Origin: CBDANZ01 sp965197865
GTDB lineage: Bacteria; Acidobacteriota; Vicinamibacteria; Vicinamibacterales; CAVVIG01
Length of the DNA: 64,000 bases
Assembly (NCBI GenBank): GCA_965197865.1
Contig: CBDANZ010000003.1
Location: 625,459 to 689,458 of the forward strand
Direction of reading: 5' to 3'
Of the stretch, positions 54,699 through 61,732 are shown piece by piece (the first letter of the stretch is position 1; each line of letters begins with the position of its first letter). Under the pieces are notes generated by a model. That model searched no databases and was not told the DNA's origin. It saw only the letters and a list, made by a program, of their open reading frames with translations. Both the position numbers and the translations under genes were made by a program.

Positions 54699-56006
54699 CT
54701 ACGACCTCGCCACCGGCAGCGGATCGAACCAGCCAAGCGTCCGGTTCGACCGACGAAGCATCGCGCACGCGCCATTGGCCACTTCTTCCAAGGTCACCCC
54801 GTCCACGCGTGCCGCGAGGTTCTTGAACATGTCCGCGCTTGCCACGCTATCGAAATACCCAAGCTGATGCGCGATGTTGGTGATGCTGTCGTTGTCGAAG
54901 ACGAAGCGCGCCCGGAGCTGGGCCTTCGCTCGCTTGAGCTCGTCAGCCGTGACGCCTGCGCTGCGCACTCGATCCAGCTCTTCGACGAGCGCGGTCTCGA
55001 CCGACGAGAGGGGCACGCCTTCGGTGGCTGTCGCGGAAATGATGTAGAGGAACGGCTGTGCGGTTGGCAGCATGGCGCCCGCCACCGACGATGCCAGCCC
55101 ACGCTCGACGAGCGTGCGATACAGCCGCGCGCGCCGCTGGGGCGGCGCGACTCGGAAGCTCGACCAGAGGTTGACGCCCTTGGCGCGCGTCAATACCGCG
55201 TCGAGCAGGAGCGCAGGAAAAAATCCGAGATCGGTCGCCGCCGGCGCGTGATACGCGGCTTTGCAATACGCAGTTGTCCCCTCCCTGCAGATGGTGACCC
55301 GGCGCTCGCCTGCCTGCTCGGGCTCGACCGTCAGGAGCCGCTCCGGCTGGGCCCCGGCGGGAATGCTGCCGAAGTGGCACTCGACCCGCTGCAGCACTTC
55401 GTCGGAGTCCACGTCGCCGACGACGACCAGGGTTGCGTTGTTCGGCACGTAGTAGCACCGGTAGTGGCGGTACAGATCGTCTCGGCTCATCGCTTGCAGA
55501 TCCGGCAACCAGCCGATCGTCGGATGACGATACGGATGCGCCTTGAGTGCGGTAGCAGTCACTTCTTGATCGAGTAGGGTGTCGGGATCGTCCTCGCCGC
55601 CGTGGAGCTCGGAAATGATCACCGTCCGCTCCGACTCGCAGTCGTCGGGATGATAGAGACAGCGCGCCATCCGCTCCGACTCGATGAACAGCATCCGGTC
55701 GAGCGCGTCGCGCGTGGCGGTCTCGAGGTACGTCGTCTGGTCGATCCAGGTATAGCCGTTCCAGCTCCCACCGAACTGCTCGATGATGCCCTTGACCTGA
55801 TCGCGTGGAATATTGGTGGTGCCCTTGAAGTTCATGTGTTCGACCCAGTGCGACACGCCGGTGAGCCCCGGCCGCTCGTCTTTCGAGCCCACTTTGTACC
55901 AGCACCATACCGATGCGAGCGGCGCGGTGTGCTCCTCCTGCACGAGGACTTTCAATCCGTTGTCGAGAGTGGCCGCGCGCAGCCTCGAAGTGACCGGGAT
56001 CGTCAT
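54699..56006 (-). CDS. M16 family zinc peptidase, catalytic subunit
   Basis: A 435-residue M16B peptidase with inverted zinc motif HWVEH (His53, Glu56, His57) in GVSHWVEHMNFKGTTNIPRD. Glutamates of the third ligand are in ERTVIISELHGGEDDPDT. The N-terminus is LDNGLKVLVQEEHTAPLASV, again without a signal peptide. ATG 56006 is 6 bases after TATAAT on the minus strand, so its transcript would be nearly leaderless. Divergent from ileS. Confidence 0.92.
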   Translation of the reverse strand: MTIPVTSRLRAATLDNGLKVLVQEEHTAPLASVWCWYKVGSKDERPGLTGVSHWVEHMNFKGTTNIPRDQVKGIIEQFGGSWNGYTWIDQTTYLETATRDALDRMLFIESERMARCLYHPDDCESERTVIISELHGGEDDPDTLLDQEVTATALKAHPYRHPTIGWLPDLQAMSRDDLYRHYRCYYVPNNATLVVVGDVDSDEVLQRVECHFGSIPAGAQPERLLTVEPEQAGERRVTICREGTTAYCKAAYHAPAATDLGFFPALLLDAVLTRAKGVNLWSSFRVAPPQRRARLYRTLVERGLASSVAGAMLPTAQPFLYIISATATEGVPLSSVETALVEELDRVRSAGVTADELKRAKAQLRARFVFDNDSITNIAHQLGYFDSVASADMFKNLAARVDGVTLEEVANGACAMLRRSNRTLGWFDPLPVARS

Positions 56007-56012
56007 CGGTTC

Positions 56013-56018
56013 ATTATA
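56013..56018 (-). promoter_or_regulatory. -10 box of M16 catalytic gene
   Basis: Perfect TATAAT on the minus strand, 6 bases before the start codon ATG 56006. No clear -35 could be assigned. The distance predicts transcription starting at or within 2 bases of the start codon. Confidence 0.5.
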
Positions 56019-56058
56019 AGATTGGTAGTGGTTGAATCGCGACCAGACCATCAAGCAC

Positions 56059-58911
56059 ATGCCTGAGTGGAAAGACACCGTCAACCTGCCGCGCACGAAC
56101 TTTCCGATGAAAGCCAACCTGCAGGCAACCGAGCCGCAATGGCTTGTCCGATGGGAGGCGATGAATCTGTACGCGCAGATCTCGGCGCGCCGCAAGGGCG
56201 CGGCCAAGTTTGTCTTGCACGATGGGCCGCCGTACGCGAACGGTCAGATTCACCTCGGGACGGCGCTCAACAAGATCTTGAAGGATTTCGTGGTCAAGTC
56301 CCGCTCGATGGCCGGCTTCGACGCGCCGTACGTCCCCGGCTACGACTGCCACGGGCTCCCGATTGAGCTGAAAGTCGATCGCGAGCTCAGCTCGAAGAAG
56401 CGCGAGATGTCGGTCGCCGACTTCCGCCGCGCGTGCCGCGGGTATGCGCAGCGATTCATCGGCGTGATGTCCGACGAGTTCAAGCGGCTTGGCGTGTTCG
56501 GCGACTGGGATCATCCGTACGTGACAATGGACTTCCGCTACCAGGCGGAGATCGCTCGCGCCTTGGGTCATTTCGTCGAGCAGGGGCTCGTCTACAAAGG
56601 CAAGAAGCCGGTGCACTGGTGCATCCGTTGCCGAACCGCCCTAGCGGAAGCCGAGGTCGAGTACAAGGTCCATGCGTCGCCCTCCGTCTATGTGGAGTTT
56701 CCGCTCGCGCCCGAGAGCACGGCCGAGCTCGTGGCACGAGTACCGGCACTCGGGAGCCGTCAGGTCTCGGCGCTCATCTGGACGACCACGCCGTGGACGA
56801 TTCCTGCGAACCTGGCGGTCGCGTTCCATCCGGAGCTCGATTACGGCGCGTACGACGTCGAGGGTCGCGCGGTGATCCTGGCCGAATCTCTCTCGGAAGA
56901 AGTGGGCCGAAATGTCGGGTATCGATTCGATGCACCGGTGGCTCGGATGAAAGGGAGGCAGCTCGAGCACATCCGGTTCCGTCATCCGCTCTATGCGCGC
57001 GATTCGGTCGGTGTACTCGGCGACTACGTGACGCTCGACGCCGGCACGGGGGCCGTGCACACGGCACCGGGCCACGGCAGCGACGATTTCCACACGGGCA
57101 TAAAGTACGGGCTGGAAATCTACGCACCGGTGGGACCAGGCGGCCACTTCCTCGACACGGTCGAGCTGTTCGGCGGCCAGCTCGTATTCGACGCCAACCC
57201 GAAGATCGAGGAAGCGCTTAAGGAGCGCGGGCGCCTCTGGCATCGCGAGACGTTCTCGCACCAGTACCCGCACTGCTGGCGCTGTCATCATCCCGTCATC
57301 TTCCTGGCGACGTCGCAGTGGTTCATCCGTCTCGACGAGGTCCAGCTCAAGCCGGACCGTGGCCTGACGCTCCGAGAGGCCGCGATCGACGCCATCCGGC
57401 ACCATGTGCGATGGATTCCTGCGTGGGGGCGCGACCGCATCGAGAACATGGTGGCAGGCCGCCCCGACTGGTGCGTTTCGCGCCAGCGCGCCTGGGGCGT
57501 GCCGATCCCCGCAGTGGACTGCACCAAATGCGGCGAAGCCATCCTCACTTCCGCGCTCGTGGACCAGACGGCGGCCGTCTTCGACATCTACGGCGCCGAC
57601 GCCTGGTACGAGCGGCCGCTCGATGAGTTCATTCCGGAAGGACTCGTGTGTCCGTCGTGCGGCGGCACGTCGTTTCTGCGCGAGCGCGACATCCTCGACG
57701 TGTGGTTCGACTCGGGTTCGAGTCACGAGGCGGTGCTGCCGTTCCGGCCCGTCCTGACCTGGCCCACCGACATGTACCTGGAAGGCAGCGACCAACATCG
57801 CGGCTGGTTCCAGAGCTCGCTGCTCGTCGGCCTCGGCACGCGCGGACGTGCGCCCTTCCGGCAGGTCCTGACTCATGGCTTCTTCATCGACGAAGACGGC
57901 CGAAAGATGTCGAAATCTCTCGGCAACGCGATCCAACCGCAGGACATCATCAAACAGAGCGGCGCCGACGTCCTGCGGTTCTGGGTGGCCAGCGTCGACT
58001 ACCGTGAAGAGATGCGGATCGGAAGTGAAATCCTGTCACGCGTCGTCGAGGCGTACCGCAAGATCCGCAACACGATGCGGTACCTGGTCGCGAACCTCTA
58101 CGACTTCAATCCGTCGGAAGACAAGATCCCACTCGCGCAGATGGAAGAAGTCGATCGATACATACTCGCCCGCTACGGAGAACTGGCTGGGCGCATCCTT
58201 CACGCGTATGACCAGTACGATTACCCGACCATCTTTCAGGCACTCAACGTGTTCGCGACCGTCGACTTGAGCGCCTTGTACAACGATATCTCGAAGGATC
58301 GCTTGTACACGTACGGAGCGAAATCGCGCGAGCGGCGCTCGGGCCAGACGGCGATGTACGTGATGGCAGACGGCCTGACACGCCTGCTCGCGCCGATCCT
58401 CCCCTTCACTGCCGATCAGCTGTGGGCCAGTCTACCGGGCCAACGCGAGGAATCAGTGCACCTCGCCCTTTTTCAGACAGCGGCCGACCTCGGCGCCTTC
58501 CGGGATCCCGACCTCATCGACCGATGGCAACGCTTGATCAAGATTCGTGAGCTCGTCCTCGCCGAGATCGAGCCTCTCCGGAAGACCAAGCAGATTGGCA
58601 GCTCGCTGCAAGCGAGGGTCGTGCTGTCGGCTGAGAAATCCGATCTGGCTCTGGTCGAACGACACGCACACGACCTCCCCATGCTGTTCATCGTGTCAGA
58701 GGTCGCGCTGCGGAAGGCGCCGAAGGACATCGGGGCGGAAGGCGCGACGCGCCCACGTGCCACTATTGAGCGCGCACGCGGCGTCAAGTGCGCGCGCTGC
58801 TGGCGCTATGTCCCTTCAGTATCGAGCGACCCGGCCTGGGCCGGATTGTGCGAGCGCTGCCAGGACGCGCTCGGCGTCAGCGGCTCGCGCAAAGCGGAGA
58901 CGTATGGCTGA
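56059..58911 (+). CDS. ileS: Isoleucyl-tRNA synthetase
   Basis: A 950-residue class I synthetase charging tRNA-Ile. The HIGH-type site is HLGT at residues 65-68 in GPPYANGQIHLGTALNKILK. TTPWTIPANLAVAFHPELDY belongs to the editing domain, KMSKSLGNAIQPQDI is the KMSKS loop, and the C-terminal zinc ribbon CARCWRYVPSVSSDPAWAGL, CERC is intact. ATG 56059 is chosen over a TTG at 56032 because PEWKDTVNLPRTNFPMKANL is the family's standard beginning. First gene of ileS-lspA-lgt-rluD-NUDIX. Confidence 0.97.
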   Translation: MPEWKDTVNLPRTNFPMKANLQATEPQWLVRWEAMNLYAQISARRKGAAKFVLHDGPPYANGQIHLGTALNKILKDFVVKSRSMAGFDAPYVPGYDCHGLPIELKVDRELSSKKREMSVADFRRACRGYAQRFIGVMSDEFKRLGVFGDWDHPYVTMDFRYQAEIARALGHFVEQGLVYKGKKPVHWCIRCRTALAEAEVEYKVHASPSVYVEFPLAPESTAELVARVPALGSRQVSALIWTTTPWTIPANLAVAFHPELDYGAYDVEGRAVILAESLSEEVGRNVGYRFDAPVARMKGRQLEHIRFRHPLYARDSVGVLGDYVTLDAGTGAVHTAPGHGSDDFHTGIKYGLEIYAPVGPGGHFLDTVELFGGQLVFDANPKIEEALKERGRLWHRETFSHQYPHCWRCHHPVIFLATSQWFIRLDEVQLKPDRGLTLREAAIDAIRHHVRWIPAWGRDRIENMVAGRPDWCVSRQRAWGVPIPAVDCTKCGEAILTSALVDQTAAVFDIYGADAWYERPLDEFIPEGLVCPSCGGTSFLRERDILDVWFDSGSSHEAVLPFRPVLTWPTDMYLEGSDQHRGWFQSSLLVGLGTRGRAPFRQVLTHGFFIDEDGRKMSKSLGNAIQPQDIIKQSGADVLRFWVASVDYREEMRIGSEILSRVVEAYRKIRNTMRYLVANLYDFNPSEDKIPLAQMEEVDRYILARYGELAGRILHAYDQYDYPTIFQALNVFATVDLSALYNDISKDRLYTYGAKSRERRSGQTAMYVMADGLTRLLAPILPFTADQLWASLPGQREESVHLALFQTAADLGAFRDPDLIDRWQRLIKIRELVLAEIEPLRKTKQIGSSLQARVVLSAEKSDLALVERHAHDLPMLFIVSEVALRKAPKDIGAEGATRPRATIERARGVKCARCWRYVPSVSSDPAWAGLCERCQDALGVSGSRKAETYG

Positions 58912-59428
58912 GCCGTCCGGCACAACGCCGTTCAAATCGCGCGTCCGGATGCTCGAGATCTGGCTGCCGCTCGCCATCCTCGCACTGGACCAGCTCACGA
59001 AGGCTGTCGTTGGCCAAAGGCTGCCGCTGCACAGCAGCGTGACCGTCGTGCCCGGGTTCATCAACTTTACGCACGTGCGCAACACTGGCGCCGCCTTCGG
59101 AATCTTGCACGCGGTCGATTTTCCGTTCAAGACTGCGGTGATCGTCGCCGTCGCCACGTGTGGGCTGATCGGCGTGGCCGCGTGCTCTGCCAGTCTGGCG
59201 CGCCAGCAGCTCGCGGCCCGCGTTGGCCTTGCGCTCATCATCGGAGGCGCGGTGAGCAATCTGGTCGACCGGCTGACGGTCGGATGGGTGGTGGATTTCA
59301 TCGACGTCTATTGGCACACTTATCACTTCTGGGCGTTCAACGTGGCGGATTCGGCTATCACGGTTGGTGTGGCGATCATGATCCTCGACATGATCGGTGT
59401 GAGGACGCATGTATCCAAGACTGCTTGA
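58904..59428 (+). CDS. lspA: Lipoprotein signal peptidase II
   Basis: A 174-residue membrane aspartyl protease that removes lipoprotein signal peptides. Four transmembrane helices, starting LEIWLPLAILALDQLTKAVV. The conserved boxes are FTHVRNTGAAFGILH, ALIIGGAVSNLVDRLTVGWV with the first catalytic Asp, and FWAFNVADSAITVGVAIMIL with the second. Overlaps ileS by 8 bases and lgt by 20. Confidence 0.95.
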   Translation: MAEPSGTTPFKSRVRMLEIWLPLAILALDQLTKAVVGQRLPLHSSVTVVPGFINFTHVRNTGAAFGILHAVDFPFKTAVIVAVATCGLIGVAACSASLARQQLAARVGLALIIGGAVSNLVDRLTVGWVVDFIDVYWHTYHFWAFNVADSAITVGVAIMILDMIGVRTHVSKTA

Positions 59429-60212
59429 GCTCGGGGTCGTCTCGATCTACACGTACGGCGTCCTGCTGGCCGCCGCGTATCTCGCCGGCCTGAAGCTGGC
59501 GATGGTTCGCGCCAAGGCCCGCGGGCTGGACCAGACGCGCGTCCTCGACCTCGGCATCTACATCATCATCAGCGCGGTGGTCGGCGCAAAGCTGCTGCTG
59601 CTCGCCATCGAGTTCGGGACCTATACGAACGACCCGCGCGAGCTCCTGTCGCTCGCGCGTTCCGGCGGCATCTTCTACGGCGGCCTAGTGCTCGCCGTCG
59701 TCGTCGCCCTGTGGTACATCGGGCGCATCGGTCTGCCGCTCTGGACCACCTGCGATGTGTTCGCGCCGGGCATCGCGCTCGGCCACATCATCGGCCGGCT
59801 CGGCTGTCTGTTCGCGGGCTGCTGCTACGGCAAGCCGACCACGATGCCGTGGGGCATCATCTTCACCGATCCGTTCGCCGCCGCCAATGTCGGCACGCCG
59901 CTGAACGTGCCGCTCCATCCCACCCAGCTCTATGAGGCGGGCGCCGAAGCCTTGATTCTCGTGGGGTTGCTCGCCACCGAGTTCCGCGGCCGTCGCTTTC
60001 CCGGACGAACGTTCTGGTTGTACATGCTGCTGTATGCGATCTCGCGCTACGTCATCGAGATCTACCGCGGCGACCCGCGCGGAGGCGTGGGCATCTTTTC
60101 GACCTCTCAGTTCATTTCCGTGCTGTTGGTGCCGCTCGCGATCGGCATGCTCATGTATCTGGGTCGCCGGGTGGAGCCAGAACTGAAACGCGCGAGACAG
60201 AAAGCGGCGTGA
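59409..60212 (+). CDS. lgt: Prolipoprotein diacylglyceryl transferase
   Basis: A 267-residue seven-helix membrane enzyme that adds diacylglycerol to prolipoproteins. The signature region HIIGRLGCLFAGCCYGKPTT lies near residues 125-144. SRSGGIFYGGLVLAVV-like sequence (ARSGGIFYGGLVLAVVVALW) and HPTQLYEAGAEALI, TPxxxYE, are also intact. Acts before LspA in the same pathway, and the two are adjacent. Confidence 0.95.
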   Translation: MYPRLLELGVVSIYTYGVLLAAAYLAGLKLAMVRAKARGLDQTRVLDLGIYIIISAVVGAKLLLLAIEFGTYTNDPRELLSLARSGGIFYGGLVLAVVVALWYIGRIGLPLWTTCDVFAPGIALGHIIGRLGCLFAGCCYGKPTTMPWGIIFTDPFAAANVGTPLNVPLHPTQLYEAGAEALILVGLLATEFRGRRFPGRTFWLYMLLYAISRYVIEIYRGDPRGGVGIFSTSQFISVLLVPLAIGMLMYLGRRVEPELKRARQKAA

Positions 60213-61153
60213 TCCACACGTTCACCGTCCCGGGCGACAGCGAGCAGACGCGGCTCGATCACTTCCTAGTCTCCGTATTGGCCGGCCGGTCACGATCGCA
60301 GATTCAGCGCCTGATCAAGGACGGCGGTGTCCAGATCGCGGGCCGTCCGGTGAAGGCGAACCAGGCCGTGAAGCAGGGACAGTGCGTAACCGTCGACATC
60401 CCCGAGCCGGTGGAGACGGCGCCGAAGCCAGAAGCCCTGCCGCTGCCAATTCTGTATCGGGACCGTGATCTGGTCGTCGTCGACAAGCCGGCCGGCATGG
60501 TTGTCCACCCCGCCGCCGGGCATACCAACGGCACCCTTGTCAACGCGCTGCTCTATCACGTGACTGATCTGAGCGGGATCGGCGGCGAGAAACGGCCGGG
60601 CATCGTGCACAGACTCGATCGCGGCACGTCGGGCCTGATGGTCGTCGCCAAGCACAACGCGGCGCATGAGGAACTGGCTCGCCAGTTCGCCGATCGCGAG
60701 GTCGAGAAAGAGTACATGGCACTCGTGTGGGGCGTCGTGCAGGCCGGCCGCCGCATCGACGAGCCGATCGGCCGTGACACGGCGAACCGGAAGAAGATGT
60801 CGGCGCGCGCCCGTCGCAGCCGTGAGGCGGTGACACGAATCGTGGGCGCCGAGCATCTGGGTCGTGTGCTGACGCTCGCGCGCGTGGCGATCCAGACGGG
60901 CAGGACGCATCAGATCCGCGTGCATCTGAGTGCGATCGGCCACCCGATCGTGGGCGATTCGCTCTACGGCGGGATGCATCGGCGCGTGCCAGCCGACCTG
61001 CGGGCGGTCAGGCACCTCGAGCGGCCGTTTCTTCACGCGGCGCGACTGGCCTTCAAGCACCCGACCGACGGCCAGCGGATGGAGTTCACGAGTGAACTGC
61101 CCGACGATCTTCAGCATCTGCTCGCGGAGCTGCGGACATCGTCTGGGGGGTAG
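60209..61153 (+). CDS. rluD: RluA-family 23S rRNA pseudouridine synthase (RluD-like)
   Basis: A 314-residue pseudouridine synthase: an S4 RNA-binding domain at the start (RLDHFLVSVLAGRSRSQIQR, LIKDGGVQIAGRPV), then VVDKPAGMVVHPAAGHTNGT. The catalytic HRLDRGTSGLMVVAKHNAAH carries the essential Asp, and RTHQIRVHLSAIGHPIVGDS completes the set. The presence of an S4 domain and the length fit RluD (or RluC). GTG 60209 overlaps the lgt stop as GTGA. Confidence 0.9.
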   Translation: MIHTFTVPGDSEQTRLDHFLVSVLAGRSRSQIQRLIKDGGVQIAGRPVKANQAVKQGQCVTVDIPEPVETAPKPEALPLPILYRDRDLVVVDKPAGMVVHPAAGHTNGTLVNALLYHVTDLSGIGGEKRPGIVHRLDRGTSGLMVVAKHNAAHEELARQFADREVEKEYMALVWGVVQAGRRIDEPIGRDTANRKKMSARARRSREAVTRIVGAEHLGRVLTLARVAIQTGRTHQIRVHLSAIGHPIVGDSLYGGMHRRVPADLRAVRHLERPFLHAARLAFKHPTDGQRMEFTSELPDDLQHLLAELRTSSGG

Positions 61154-61186
61154 CAGCGTAGCTCTTTCAGGCCCGCGTTCTCGAGG

Positions 61187-61206
61187 CGGCCCAAGAGGGC
61201 CGCCCG
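61187..61206. repeat. Perfect 8-bp GC hairpin between rluD and NUDIX gene
   Basis: GGCGGCCC, loop AAGA, GGGCCGCC. About 20 bases upstream, GTAGCTCTTTCAGGCCCGC (near 61160-61178) resembles a broken copy of the GTAG-stem-TTTCA-stem repeat in which one arm has lost bases. No T run follows, so it is not an intrinsic terminator. Confidence 0.5.
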
Positions 61207-61221
61207 ACAGGTGGTGAGCAT

Positions 61222-61725
61222 ATGCCCGTGGTGTACAAGGGTCGGATCTTTTCGGTCGAAGTCGATCGCGTCACGTTTCCGAACGGAACGGAGCACGACG
61301 TGGCCATCGTCCGGCACCCGCCATCCGTCGTTCTGATTCCGATGCACGCCGATCGCCACATCATTCTCATCAGGCAGTATCGCGCGAGCATCCGCAGGGA
61401 GATATGGGAGCTGCCAGCTGGGAGCCTCGATTCCGGCGAGACAGCCCAAGAGGCGGCCGTGCGCGAATGCGAGGAAGAGATTGGTCTCGTCCCTCGCCGC
61501 GTCGAGCCCCTAGGCAGCCTGTTTCCGACGCCGGGTTTCTGCGACGAGGAGCTGATCTTCTTCCGCGTGTCGGAGCTCGGCCCGCCCGATCCCCACTCGC
61601 GCAGGAAACCTGACGCCGACGAGGACATTCACGCTCATGTTTTCACGATTGACGAAGCGAAACTGATGGTCACGCGAGGCGACATTATCGATCTGAAGAC
61701 CGCGTACGGATTGACATTGATCTGA
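61222..61725 (+). CDS. NUDIX hydrolase, ADP-ribose pyrophosphatase-like
   Basis: A 167-residue NUDIX hydrolase. The NUDIX box spans residues 67-89, beginning with GSLDSGE and containing the REx2EE sequence RECEEEIGL. Ahead of it is RQYRASIRREIWELPAG, a substrate loop typical of ADP-ribose pyrophosphatases. It may remove ADP-ribose or nucleoside diphosphate sugars; substrate not certain. It is the last gene of the plus-strand unit and ends 7 bases from the convergent lon stop. Confidence 0.9.
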   Translation: MPVVYKGRIFSVEVDRVTFPNGTEHDVAIVRHPPSVVLIPMHADRHIILIRQYRASIRREIWELPAGSLDSGETAQEAAVRECEEEIGLVPRRVEPLGSLFPTPGFCDEELIFFRVSELGPPDPHSRRKPDADEDIHAHVFTIDEAKLMVTRGDIIDLKTAYGLTLI

Positions 61726-61732
61726 AAGAGCC

